From the NCBI RefSeq assembly GCF_000165425.1, contig NW_001799577.1:62001-126000 (forward strand): a stretch of DNA of 64,000 bases. The letters are read 5' to 3'. The notes beneath the pieces were generated by a model that had not been told where the DNA came from, made no database searches, and was given only the letters and a program-made list of their open reading frames with translations. This document shows positions 1 through 11,519 of the stretch, one piece after another. Numbering within the stretch: the stretch's first letter is position 1; each line of letters begins with the position of its first letter. The position numbers and the translations under genes are program-made. The DNA comes from Paramecium tetraurelia (lineage: Eukaryota > Ciliophora > Oligohymenophorea > Peniculida > Parameciidae).

Positions 1-490
1 TCTTATAATTTCATTTTCAACTGCACGATTTCCATACTCTGCTCCTAAATTAGTTTGTAATCCTTACCAGACCTTTATCTTATTTAAGTGATAGATCTGA
101 TCGTCCTAATTTTGATTCAAAACGTTTAGCATTCTTTCATAGGTGTAAATTTATTTCATCAAATTCTCGTTGTTCTGTTATAATTCCTATACACATTTAT
201 TTAGCCGATAAGTTTCTTCTTCATTTTTCAACAAAATATTAAAGACCTGCTCATTCTCATTGATTTTTTTAAGATTCTTCAGAAAATCGCACTAATTTTA
301 TAAATGCTCTATCTAACATTACTAAATTCAATACACGAACATCTTGAAGCACTATCCTATCCAAATATTTTGGGTAGTCCTACAATCGAAGAGTGTCCAT
401 CAAGTGATCACATATTTTGTTTATTTCCTAATTCTCTGCGATTTTCTTAATGGCCAAGATCCCACTTCTGATAATATCAGGAAAATTCAT
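1..490 (-). CDS. Coiled-coil protein, N-terminal part only (runs off left edge)
   Basis: Open reading frame with ciliate code, starting MNFPDIIRSG at 490 and still open at base 1. One 31-nt intron (292-322) restores the frame. The visible ~150 residues begin with a helical stretch (IIRSGILAIKKIAENQEI) and continue into a charged, Gln/Asn/Glu-rich region with heptad spacing (LKKINENEQ, ELQQNNENL) that looks like a coiled coil. No catalytic motif is visible. It lies 44 bp downstream of the eL13 stop codon on the same strand. Family not recognised; a cytoskeletal or basal-body structural protein is one possibility, but that is a guess from composition only. Confidence 0.6.
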
Positions 491-534
491 TAATTAATAA
501 TATTTAATATATCCAAATGTACGTATTATACTAT

Positions 535-1213
535 TCATTTCTTCTACTCTTTAGCATTCTTTCTCTTCTCTTTGACTCCAACGAATTTTGCATTGTACCA
601 TTCTTGTCTAAGTCTACGATATACGTTCTTGGCTCTGAGCTCCTTAGAAATTACTGTTGCTTTCTCTCTTCTGGGTGTTCTTTAGAAAGTGATAACCTAG
701 AAGTCATAAAATATAAAGTAATACTTCAGGATTAGTATTTTAAGTAACAGGTTAAGCAACAACTTCGTTTGCTGAATCTTTAACAACACCATTCTTTGGT
801 TTGCCTGCTACTCTTGGGAAGAGCACTAATTTAGACAAGTATGCTTTGACTCTTTTGACATTGGCAGCCAATTCCTCTTAACTGTTATTTCTACGTCTAT
901 GATCCACAGCGATTCCTACTGTTCTTGCAAATTAAGCATTGAGTCCAGCTTCCTTAAGCTCAATCAATGAGAATCCTCTTCCTAACTTTTACACTCCATT
1001 ATATTTAATTGTTTGTCCTCTCACTACTGGTCTAAGCAATTCAACAGGTCTTGGTGAGGCCCCTAAAATTCACATCAAATCATTACTTAATGCATTTGCT
1101 TGTCTTCTTTGTTGTCTTCTTCTTTTTGCAGCTGGTTAATTGTAGAAGGTCTTCACGAATCTTGTCCAGTGTTTACGCATGTGAGCATTAGGAAGTTGTT
1201 GATTGTGCTTCAT
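535..1213 (-). CDS. RPL13: 60S ribosomal protein eL13
   Basis: Structural protein of the large ribosomal subunit. The protein starts MKHNQQLPNAHMRKHWTRFV, matching the eL13 opening, and continues with the Arg-rich segment KRRRQQRRQAN, the PRPVELLRPVVRGQTIKYN-type core, and the C-terminal block KATVISKELRAKNVYRRLR. Two introns, 24 nt (1063-1086) and 28 nt (697-724), are needed; removing them gives exactly 208 codons plus a TGA stop at 535-537, close to the usual eL13 length of about 200. Both introns carry an in-frame TGA if retained. TAA and TAG occur inside the frame where other eL13 proteins show ordinary residues, supporting Gln reassignment. Confidence 0.95.
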
Positions 1214-1538
1214 TCAGAATTTATATTTAAATAAAAATATAGATTTTTAAACTCACATTAAAATTTCTCAAATTTATTAATCCCATGATGTTTGCAAATA
1301 ATCTTATTTATTATAACAACCATTGTAGATATCATTCTCTCTTAACATCATTATTAAACTTTTATTTCCCTAAGATTTTTGAATAATATTATTAGGATAT
1401 AATAAGTAGTGCATCCAATTCTACTTCCCCATCCCAATACATTTTCTTTGATAACTAAAATCTAATCAACTGAAAAAAAGATGTTAGAAATTTTAATGAA
1501 ATACAATCGATGATAAACTATTATTTTTATTAATAATT
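1214..1538. other. Intergenic, divergent promoters of eL13 and the K+ channel
   Basis: AT-rich spacer between two divergently transcribed genes. No long TGA-free frame with coding character, no RNA-like fold and no repeat was seen. It presumably holds both start regions; no specific element could be recognised. Confidence 0.5.
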
Positions 1539-4500
1539 ATGAAAAGTAATCATCTAAATTCAGATATTTGTAATACTCTAGTTTATATAGAACAGAAGAA
1601 AAATTGGATACTGAAAATCAGGTGCATTCAGTTAGATCTCTTTTGAAAAGTTGTGATTAAGATCAGGAAGTCATCCTACACGATATTTAGAATTTTAGAT
1701 AATCAAAACAAAATGATCAAAAGGGTGTTATGAGTCTTCTATTTGACTAGAAAAACAAGTATGTTCTTTTTGGAATCATATTTTATAGACCTAATTACGC
1801 CTGTAATATAGGGCCTAGATTAAGAGATGCGAGTTTACAATCTAATAAAACAGTAATGAATCTCAAAGAGGAGAGCCCTATCCTTATTGAAAGTCAAATT
1901 TCTAATGATCATCCTGGGTTTAGCAATAAAATTTGGAAGGCAAAAGCCTTGGAGATCTTGATGTTAACTCTTAGGTTCATAAGCTTTATCACAAAATCGA
2001 ACTTTGCTACCAGTTTTAAATTAATCAACAAAAATGTTTTTGAAATAATAGGCGATGTGTCAGCTGACTTTTCATATTACTTATTAAAAAATTTCTTTAA
2101 ATACGAAGTAACATGTATGGATTTAATCTAATTTTAGAAACCCACAGGATTTTAAAAAGTAAAGCACTTTCTGAATTAAAATATATTGGTTCCAATACGT
2201 AGAACTAAAATGCTGAAGATCTACTGTTGGAATCAGAAACTAATAATGAGACCTGAGTCCTTGGCTTCAATTTGGTGGAATATATACATACTCACCATAT
2301 TGAATATTAACGTACTTTACGTATCAGCCAAAATTGCATTCAAATTCGATGAGCACTCCAATGATGTTTTTTATTAGGCCAGATAGATTATGTTCGATGT
2401 TTTACCATCTTATTCATTTATGCTTGAAATCATTTTGAAATTCAATACTTGTTATTACTATAAAGGAGCAGTAATTGAAAATCGATATCAAATTGCAAAA
2501 AACTATTTGCAATCATGTAAAATTGATTCCTATATCATAATAGCATTCTTCTTTGACATATTTGTGGTGATCCCCTACTTTATAAGTCTACGATTCAATT
2601 TGGAATACTTGGATCTAGTTATAATTTTGAAAGTGTTTTAAATAACCAAATTTTCAAGAACCCTTTTCGATAGATTAGAATTGACAGCAATTTAAATTGT
2701 TATAGTAGACATAGTCAAATTAGTATACACAATTTTAGCAGCAGCTCATTTTTCAGCCTGCATTTGGTTTTTAGTTGGATCTACTGGGAATCCCAATGAA
2801 GTATCTTGGGTCAAGGCTTAGAATATAGAAAATGAAGACTGGTTTAATCAATATTTGCATTCTTTTTACTGGAGTATCATTACAATGACTACCATCGGTT
2901 ATGGTGATATTACTCCATAGAATCTGAGAGAAAGAGTATTTGCAGTAGGAATGGCTTTATCGGCAGTGGGAGTTTTTGGTTACTCCATTGGCAATATCAA
3001 TTCAATCTATGCTGAATGGAGCAGATAAAGCTTTTAGATTAGAACTGATATGAATAACCTTAAAAAGTTTATTAGGATTAAGGGGATAAATAAACATTTG
3101 GCTGAGAAAATAAGAAAGTATTTTGAATACGTTTGGAGTGATCAAATGGAAGATAATGATAGAGAAGTTTACAAATTTAGTGAATTGATTCCAAAATAAT
3201 TGGCTGAAGAAATGAAAATAGATACTAATATGAAATTGATATCGAAGAATAGTTTCCTTGTGAACAATTTCAGCGAAGCATTTTTGATTTCCTTATCAAA
3301 AGCAATGGTGGAAGAGAAATTTGTACCCGAATCAATCATATATAAAGTATGATTTTTAAATATTCCTTAGTAAAATGACCCTAGTTAATATCTCTATATT
3401 TTATCTAATGGTGATCTCTCATTTTATATCACATTGAAAAACAAATAATAAACGATAAAGGTGTTGGAAACAGTAAAACATGAAGGATAAGCTTTTGGTG
3501 TTTTGGAATTCTTTTAATCTTAAGCTTATTAAATGTCATGTAAATCCAACTAATTTTCCTATGTATTAAAGATTGAAAGGTCTCAATTTATAGAATTAGC
3601 ATCTTAACATCAAAATGATTATGTAATATAACTCACTTATAAGATTAGTATAAATACTGTGAATTGGTTCAATAGATCTCATTTATGAACAGGTAAGAAT
3701 TAGTCGATGTTACATGTAGAGCCTGCAATAAATCAACACATGTTATTCTTGAATGCCCGTATTTATTGTAATTTATAGTGTATTAGTATGGTATGTGGTT
3801 ATCCAAATCGATCCAAAGTATTGCTAAATTATCGAAGATATATTCCTTCTGATAGAGTTAAATATGTGAGAAAATTGGAACCAAAAATTCAAACAAGAAG
3901 AGAATCATCAGACATTCAAAACAGTATCTATCTGTATATGTGCAAAACATAAATATTGTAGGATTAAATTGAGGAGTAAAATAATATTGCTGAAAGTGGA
4001 GATGGTATTATTTAAATTATATTAATTATTAAATAGGGACCAGTTGTATTGACGATGCTGACGACTAAATTCTTGAATATTCTTCTAAATTAAATAAAGA
4101 TGTCTAAAGAAATTCATTGCTTAATCCATCATTTTTATAGTAATCAAAATGTTAGCTGAAGAGGAAGCTATCATTTTAAGCTTGCACAGATGCATTAAAG
4201 GATGATGAAATTGTAAAATAACTGTTAAATTATATAGCGAGATAAAATCTTAGAAATAATTAATAAGATTTAGAGAGCAGAAAGATCTAATAAATATTTA
4301 AGTCGCTTCAATCAAGGACCCTAACAATTGTAACCGAATTTTAGATTCTAAAACCCATAAAACACTATACTTAGTAATAAGAGCATTTAAGATTCGGATA
4401 AGAAAATTGTCGAAAGAGGAGACCAATAGAAATTAACCAAATAAGTAGGGCCTCAAATAAAAGTTAATGAGTACTCGATTGATCACATATATACAAATAA

Positions 4501-4672
4501 GACTTTAGATGAAGATCCAGGGAAAAGGTTATGGTAGTATTCAGACATTTTTGAAGGGTTTGAGAAAGTTAGGAATTTCGAATATTTTCTGAGGCATAAT
4601 AATGCTAATGAAATTGCTCGATTATTTAGGATTATGACTAAAAATCATAGGAAACATAAATAAAATAAATGA
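1539..4672 (+). CDS. Six-transmembrane K+ channel with degenerate cyclic-nucleotide-binding domain
   Basis: Membrane K+ channel of the EAG/CNG superfamily. The start is the ATG at 1539, followed by a 29-nt intron (1622-1650). Hydrophobic segments follow (YIIIAFFFDIFVVIPYFISL, LVYTILAAAHFSACIWFLVG), then the pore with the K+ selectivity filter TIGYGD at 2891-2908 and a last helix (VGMALSAVGVFGYSIG). A C-linker comes next, then a CNBD-like beta region (YILSNGDLSFYI; FGVLEFF). The phosphate-binding cassette lacks the conserved Pro-Arg, so nucleotide gating is doubtful. After a 26-nt intron there is a perfect CX2CX4HX4C knuckle at 3715-3756. The C-terminal ~300 residues are polar and low in complexity. 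Not every intron in the tail was placed. Confidence 0.85.
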
Positions 4673-4719
4673 ATATATAATATTAAATAAAATTTATTTT
4701 AATATGATTGTATAATTTA

Positions 4720-5549
4720 TCAATCTTTTGCTGCTCTATAAATTTTATTTGCTGCATCCTCCAACAAACCCAATAGTGATTCTTGAGATTCTTCTCTTAG
4801 TTTCTTTTCTTCTTCAATCTCACTCTTCACTCTAGAAACTAAGTCCTTAAGCATTTCAAAGATAGCCGTCTCGGATTCTTCTCTATGATAGATAGTCAAT
4901 GATCATTTATACCGTAGCTTCTTTTGATTGGTCAAACCCTCATTCAATCTTCTGATCTCTTCTCCAGATCTCCTCAATGTTCCATTATCATTATCTTCCC
5001 TATCTTATCCTTCAGTTTTCACCATATCATACAACTTAGGCAAATCATTTTCTAATGATGTAGTAATATTCTCAATTTATTCCGATCTGATTTTACCCTC
5101 TGTCTGAATATCAGATTTCAAGTAGACAACCTATGTTCTAATAAATTCCTCATATTACTTTCTCATCCAAATACCCTTGCAATTTTAGGTTTCCATCTCT
5201 TCTTATAGCTATTTCTTATTCCAATTTAGTTGTTATTCTGCTTTCAAATGCAGCAATCTCACGAACTCTTTACTCGAACTATGTTTCAAAAGCATTATTT
5301 TCTTCTTCAATTTGCTTTTGAAGTCTCACTATTTCATCTTTCAAAGAATGCTTAAAATCATTAATAAACTATTACTAGTTTTCTACTATAAGATGTAATT
5401 GTATCCTGAATTCTCTCCTCTACTGCTGTGACTCTAGAATTAATTGTATCAATTCTATGAGCTTTAGAAGTATCATGTTGAAGAGGAATGGAATTCAATT
5501 TCTCTTGAATTTTCAAGAAGCGCTCATTGAAAGGGGTATTTGGATTCAT
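4720..5549 (-). CDS. SF-assemblin, striated fibre coiled-coil protein
   Basis: Filament-forming coiled-coil protein of the SF-assemblin family, which builds striated fibres attached to basal bodies; in Paramecium such proteins belong to the kinetodesmal/striated rootlet system. It begins MNPNTPFNERFLKIQEKLNS, with a short non-helical head, then continuous heptad-rich helix (INSRVTAVEERIQDTI; EQRVREIAAFESRITTKLEQ; KDLVSRVKSEIEEEKKLREE). It ends AANKIYRAAKD. Introns of 25, 28 and 30 nt bring it to 248 codons plus TGA, close to green-algal SF-assemblins (about 275 residues). The usual 'EIAxxEx(K/R)' segment is present. Confidence 0.85.
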
Positions 5550-5714
5550 TTATTTTAACAAATTTATTAAACTAAATTAGTGAGCAATTATTAATCAAAG
5601 CAAATGTCTCATTGAAATTGCAATCTCATAAAAGTACAAACCTGATATCCATAGTTGAAATTATTTAAGAATAAAATTTGGCAAATTTAGAATAATCTAA
5701 AATTAAATTAAAAT

Positions 5715-7291
5715 TCATTGTTTTTTCTTAGGTCTGTTTGGGCTAGCACTAGAATTCATTTACTTTCTATACCTAAAATTAATTTTAGAAATGCATTGTT
5801 ACATATCAACTCCCTTTTATTAAAGAAGTCCATATTTCTTAGATAATGGCAGATCATCAAAGTTCTCCTCAAAGATTGAGTCTCTCCATCCAATTGTTTC
5901 AGTATTGCAATTTTGTGCTTTTTATTATGCTGACTCCGAAGTCTTCCTCTGCTCCTATAAAAATTCCTTAGGCGCACTATCTATACTCGCTTTAACATCT
6001 ATGCCCAACTGAGATGCTTAATATTTTGGCCTTATCGAATTGTATGTACTCAGCATTAAACTGCCAGATACGATACTTGGCTATTAGGACGAATCTTGTC
6101 TTTTTAGAGCATGAACTTGTAACTAATTTGATTGAGGAGGAGCTAAGAATTGATTATTACTCATTCTAATCAGATTTAAATGGATTTATACTATCTGATC
6201 AGGTTGCTTCCTTGTTTATCTATTGATTTTTTCATCTCACCAGTAGTGGATGGAAGTTATAATTATTAATTTAAAGTAGTGGATCTTTGCATGATGTCAG
6301 AATGAACACTCTATGAAATTTTCATTGGCTATTACTAATCCCAATCATACGAGTAGTCCAACTAAATACCCAAATTTTCTGCTGCTTTTTCAAACTACTA
6401 TTAAATCAAGTTGTAATTTGGCTCACTCAAATATTGTAATTGTTTAAGATACCTAAATCATTATTGAATTTCAATACTCAAGTATGATTGCAAATTCTAT
6501 TGGTGCATCCTTACATAATTCCCTAGGATCGATGGACATCTTCATTTCTCCAACTTTTGCTGTCCTCTCCTCATCGCTGACATTCTACATATTTTGCCAT
6601 GGTAACTGCCTAGACTTTTTATTATTCACAATTCATTACCCTTTTATGAAGTACAGCAAAACATAGATCAGAGATTCAATATCATCTTTTCTACTCAACT
6701 CAAAGCCTTTATGTGCTGCTATGGAAGCGTATCGAGTTGTCCCAATGAAAGATGTGTTGTCACGAAAAGGACTAATTAAATTATTCAAATTTACTGAATA
6801 TTTCCATTTTTATCTCGAAATATTTTACTTATTCCAAAATCAACCACATAAATTTTAGAAGATTCATCATCAATTCCAAATAACACATTTTCAGGCTTCA
6901 AATCTCGATGAACAACTCCTTTATTGTGAATTCTCTCCAAAACCTTTACAATTTAAATTCCTAATTGGATAGATGTTTTAAATGAAAATTTCTTTTTGCT
7001 CTTCACATAATGAGATAAGTCCTTTCCCAAAATTTGCATAACAATAACATTAAAATCGTCCTACTCACCATGCCAATATATTTTAGGAACTCCTTCAATT
7101 CCATTTAACCTCTCCAAAACTTGAACCTCCCTCTCCAAAGAACGCACATCCTCATTCTCTTCCTTCTCTATTTTTATTGCCACATCGATATTTTTATCTT
7201 TATCATGTCCAAATAGAACCACCCCAAAAGAGCCAGACGATATCTTCTTCTATACCACATATTTTCCATTAAATATTGAGGCTGTCTGCAT
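5715..7291 (-). CDS. Casein kinase 1 family protein kinase
   Basis: Ser/Thr kinase of the CK1 group. It starts MQTASIFNGKYVVQKKISSG with glycine loop SSGSFGVV; the catalytic lysine is in VAIKIE, the catalytic loop is HRDLKPEN and the metal-binding motif DFG is in VVDFGISK. The CK1-type region 'QYLKQLQYLSEPNYNLI...FEKAAENLGI' closes the kinase fold. A ~200-residue Ser/Gln-rich tail follows, with an acidic motif IFEENFDDLPLS, ending NRPKKKQ at a TGA (5715-5717). Several short introns are needed, including a 26-nt intron near 6180 that hides a TGA. A methionine codon further upstream is in frame, but the chosen start fits CK1 proteins better. Confidence 0.85.
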
Positions 7292-7594
7292 GAATTAATA
7301 TTATTAATTATTTATTTATATTATTAACTCACCCCATCTTTACTCTCCAGATCTTTACTTATTACAATGCATCAAAATTGGAATTGAAAATTTATTATTT
7401 GTTCCATTTTTAATGAAATTACTCACTTAAACTATTTATAAATGAAAATTTCAAGCAAAATATTTTTTCAGTAAAGATTTCCATTAATTAAATCAATTAA
7501 TATTCATATCCACTACTAATATTCATTAAGAGATTTTATAAATGCCTCATTTAATTTATTAAATTATTATTATTATTATTATTTTATTTTACTC
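7292..7594. other. Intergenic, divergent CK1 / phosphatase
   Basis: About 300 bp of AT-rich DNA between divergent starts, including a short (TAT)n run at about 7566-7586. One frame upstream of the CK1 start stays open to about 7370, so a short 5' extension of that gene is possible. Nothing else recognised. Confidence 0.4.
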
Positions 7595-8002
7595 ATGTCT
7601 GAAATAATCCCTCACGTGTATTTGTCATCAATTGTTTATGCCAAAGATTAAAATTGGCTAAGCAAAAACAAAATCTCAAATATTCTAATTATCGGAGACT
7701 TGCCTGAGTATTTTCCTTCCAAATATTCTTATAAATGCATTTCGATAGAGGACAAACCAGAAACCAACATACGGTTACACTTTGAAGAGTGTATCGAATA
7801 TATTGACTCAATTATTGCCCAAGATAAAAATATTTTAGTTCATTGTTATGGTGGTTAGAGCAGATCAGTGACAATCATAACAGCCTACATTATTAGAAAA
7901 TTAAGACTCAATTCGTTAAGAGCCTTAAATTATGTAAAATAAAAGCATGCCAGAGCTGAACCTAATTAAGGGTTCTTAGATCAACTGAAGACATTTGTAT
8001 GA
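7595..8002 (+). CDS. Small dual-specificity protein phosphatase
   Basis: Intronless gene of 135 codons. It starts MSEIIPHVYLSSIVYAKDQN, the usual opening of compact DUSPs (I-xxxLYLGS-like), and carries the signature HCYGGQSRSV, matching HCxxGxxR(S/T) with the nucleophilic Cys and the phosphate-binding Arg. The general-acid Asp may be in SIEDKPETNI. The C-terminal helix AYIIRKLRL...YVKQKHARAEPN is typical of the fold. It should dephosphorylate phospho-Tyr/Ser/Thr or another phosphorylated substrate; the partner is unknown. In this gene the 'G-Q-S' glutamine is written TAG. Confidence 0.9.
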
Positions 8003-8315
8003 CATTTATAAAAATATTGTACTCTTATTATATTACACTTTTTGCATATCCCAAAAATCATTCAATTTTCTAATATTTACACACTTCAAGAAAACTATTG
8101 GCTCATTACTTAATTTTTTTGTTTTATATGATACAGTTTTTTGATTAAAATTTAATGAATATAAACAAAATCAACATATTTTTAATAAGGAAATTAATAG
8201 AAAAGTACAAATCTCTGTTTTAATAATACTATTTGATTAAGGGTTTTTCTTTTTTGAAGAAGTTTCAAAACATTTACATTAGATTAATATATATTTAATA
8301 ACATAAATACATTGT
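8003..8315. other. Intergenic, convergent 3' ends
   Basis: AT-rich spacer between the phosphatase stop and the stop of the minus-strand orphan. Long T and A runs; no coding frame or repeat seen. Confidence 0.4.
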
Positions 8316-9608
8316 TCATTAATGTTGTGGGAAATCTTGCTTTAAAATCGCTACTATTTCATCAAAATTTCTAAATAAATATCTCAATATTACTTAACTA
8401 TTTGATTTTGGGAACTGATGAGAGCTCTATTCTATTTTAGATATGTTGATAAGATCTAATCCTTTAATCTGATCAAATCAGTAATACATGAATTATCTAA
8501 TTAGAACTCTGAATTTTGGATTAAATTAGCCTTCTTAACTATTTTTTGTTAGTTATTCTATTTATTTCTATTATTGATATTGTTGCAATAACTATTTGAC
8601 CCACTATTTAGATTACTAAATTTAGTGTAATCGATATGGGATGATTTCATTGGATTGTGTAGAGATTGCTCTTTGTAAACCATGGGCGAAGATTTCACTT
8701 GAGTAGAAGTGTGCATTTTCATCGTTTGAGGACGCAGAGCATACGAATTCTGGTTTTTTTTAGGAACATTTTTGTCTATAGCAATTTTTTTGACATCAAA
8801 ACTTTCTTCATAAGTAAATAGAATACATTATTCTTTAATACTCTTTGCATGAGGACGTGTTGTGCTTGGGGTTTTATTTTTATTTTAATTGATTTTGTTG
8901 GATTGAATCCCATGCTATTAATCTCCTTCTTCTGTAAATAACAGATCTTCTTCTATAATAATATGCGGCCGATTTGATTGCCTTCCTTGGCTTTCAAATT
9001 GAGAAACCAGGTTAGATTATAACAAATTGCTTGGCTAAACATTATTTGAACTTGAATTGAGGGATGATGAATTTTTTTGCTGTATCCATGAAGCCACCAA
9101 ATTTTCGACCTTCTGATTCTGGGAACTCAAATTCAACTATCGAAATTAATTTAGAAGTGTTTACTGATTTTTCCACAGAATATGATTATGCTTATTGTCT
9201 TTGCCTACTGTTTTCTATGGACAGTTTAATTGATCGCTCATTATTTAATTATCGATCACTGGATAAATTTCGAGAACGCGAAGATACTTGAGGCATCCTG
9301 CTCATTAAAGATTCCAACTCTTCAAATTATGTTGATTAACGCTAAGAAAATAACATTATTTTTAAGAAAATTATATAATCTAAGCATTCATCAAAAGATG
9401 TCCATGAATTAAATTAATTCATCTTATTTGCCAAAAAGAATTTCTACTTTCTGGTTCCTTGAGATTCATAGAATGCGAAGTCTAAGTAAGATCAATTATT
9501 TACTTAGTTTATTCCAAAATTTACTTGATATTAAATGCCTATTTCTATATACCTAGATCACTTCCAATCCTTTTAACATTGTAAAACCCTATGAATTTCA
9601 TTTTTCAT
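8316..9608 (-). CDS. Unrecognised Ser/Asn/Gln-rich protein
   Basis: Not recognised. With introns of 23, 22, 28 and 23 nt the frame is continuous for 398 codons and ends DFPQHQ at TGA (8316-8318); the exact multiple of three supports the model. It begins MKNEIHRVLQCQKDWKHLIS and the first ~100 residues look folded (FWNKLNFAFYES, FDECLDYIIFLK). The rest is rich in Ser, Asn, Gln and Arg (SSRSRNLSSDRQ, NSSSLNSSSNN), with an acidic island IIIEEDLLFTEEGD and a more ordered C-terminal helix (TDLIRLKDQIL...FDEIVAILKQDF). Upstream DNA (9609-10190) also looks coding, so the true start may be further right. Confidence 0.5.
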
Positions 9609-10292
9609 ATTATTTAATATTTGACAAACCTAGAATTATTGATATTGATTTGCTTTGGTACTTAATTGTTAGCTTTTTGAGTTCAAGAAACTATCTAAAT
9701 TGAAGTATTTTTATCAGTTCTTTTATTTACATTTAATATCATAATAGATTATTTGACAAAAAATCTCATTTTCATATTTTCTAATATTAAAGATTTTATT
9801 GAGAAACTTGAAGTACACTATTTTAAGCATTCCAATTGTTATTTTTGACAGAATTAATCAATTATTCTAATTTTATATTTGATTAAGTGTTGTTGATCAA
9901 TATTTGTAATTCCTTCACTTAATTAAAAAGGTTTTTTGACTTGTTTCTAATTCTAATTCAAATCATCTCTTCTATTATTAAAATGGTTTTAATAAAATCT
10001 AATATTATTTAGCTGGATATTCTTAAATACTATTGTGAATGTCTTCTCACATTAAAATTAGTTGCTGATTGATTTGGCTAATAAAAGTTCATGATATTAT
10101 TCAAATTTATTATAACAAATAGATTATTAATTAATATAAATAAAACATTTTTCAAAGCAAGTCTTGAGAGCTTTACATTAATAATGCACTCTAGATCAAA
10201 AATATTTAAATTTGTATCATTTATTAGATAGCTTGATAGATATCAATAATTTAAAGAATTGATAAACTAATTGCAAGATAAAAATAATCATT
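9609..10292 (-). other. Possible upstream exons of the preceding orphan
   Basis: A minus-strand frame is free of TGA from about 10194 to 9682 and has coding-like composition (for example FNNRRDDLNQNQKQVKKPF, DQFCQKQQLECLKQC). Next to the orphan's start another frame reads NSKSQQLSTKANQYQQFQV. No ATG-led model joining these pieces with acceptable introns was found. It could be the 5' part of the neighbouring gene, a separate small gene, or chance: with only one stop codon, open stretches of this size are not rare. Confidence 0.3.
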
Positions 10293-11487
10293 TCATAATT
10301 TCCATTCTTTAGAAATATAATCTAAAGAAACTCTTAGGTTAGTTAAGATTCTCTTTTCATTCTCAATTTCCTATATATAATCATCAACAAAATATATTTT
10401 TGCATAGAGATTAGTAATATCACTCATCAAAGCTACCCAAATTAATATTGGCAATTCGTCATCCATAGCAATTATTTCTTCTTTTTAATTGCATTCAAAA
10501 GCAACTCCTCTAATCAGAACAAGTACATATTAAAATTATTTCAACATTTCAGTTGGAGTTTTGTAGAGATTAATCAATTTTAATTCATTTATTGCTTCAA
10601 AATATGGTATATCAGCATTCGGTAAATAATGGTTTTTAATTTCTAATGATTTTATTAAATCTTCTTTCGAATATTTTTCTCTCAATTGCATTTTCTTTAA
10701 ATCCACTTAATTTTATCTTTCTTGAAACTTTTCAATATAATGATTCATCATTTGATCATAAATTTTATTGAAGATGAATCTCTCAATAGTAAAAATGTGA
10801 AATTAACTGACTTATTGTTATTTGACTAATAATGGTTCTCTCTTAATATTTTCATGCTCCTTTTCAATCAAATTATAAATTTATTTCATAGTTATTTGAT
10901 CTGGTATTACAATTTTATCTTACAGATATTTATATATCATAGCAACACTTAAACTATCTAAATGAAAAGGATTGAATCTTGAATCTTCATGTCTAATGTA
11001 AATTTATACTTACATAATTTCATCTATATGGGAAAGATGTTAATTTTTATCTGAAAATTAATAAATTGCATTTCCTATCCTCTTCATAATACTATCATTT
11101 ATTTCAGAGTCCTTTATATGAATGATTTTATACTCCTTTTAAAGACTTTATCAATAGTGAGTTCTGATTCTCTAATTTTATAAGAATTATGCAATATTTA
11201 TTTTCGCTTTTACAGATTAAATAGCCTAGTTTTTTAAGCAGTGTCAATTTCTGTTTATGCATCACTATCATTTATTGGTTTGTTTTGAAAACACAAGTAA
11301 AAGGATCAATTTAAGTCTCAATTGATTAAAAAATGTCTAAAATTCGATCTGAGTTAATTTGAATGTGATATTCTTGCTGGGTATCTTCCTTATCCCATAA
11401 AGCTTCCGACTCAATCTCAGTATTCTTATCTTAAAACTAGATTACATTAACCGGAGAATGATCATCTGATTCAGAGTGCTATAACAT
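10293..11487 (-). CDS. VPS9-domain protein, putative Rab5-type exchange factor
   Basis: Probable guanine-nucleotide exchange factor for endosomal Rab GTPases. One 22-nt intron gives 390 codons. The C-terminal half holds a VPS9 domain: helical entry (FIFNKIYDQMMNHY), then INELKLINLYKTPTEMLKQF, and the signature block MDDELPILIWVALMSDITNL, where the D-E-L-P-I-L-I-W-V run matches the family's 'AD(D/E)xLP(I/V)LxYV' core with its conserved Asp; the segment ends in YIQEIENEKRILTNL and SLDYISKEWKL. The N-terminal ~190 residues show no known domain. It sits 32 bp downstream of the Tubby-like gene on the same strand. Confidence 0.8.
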
Positions 11488-11519
11488 TCCTTTAAATTAA
11501 AATACAAATTATTATGTAT

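Noticed and set aside
3715-3756. CX2CX4HX4C knuckle as a sign of a retroelement Gag fragment
   Set aside because: It lies in the same spliced frame as the K+ channel, with no reverse transcriptase, integrase or terminal repeat nearby. It is treated as part of the channel.
7566-7586. (TAT)n run upstream of the phosphatase as a promoter element
   Set aside because: Simple TA/TAT runs are frequent throughout the spacers, and nothing distinguishes this one.
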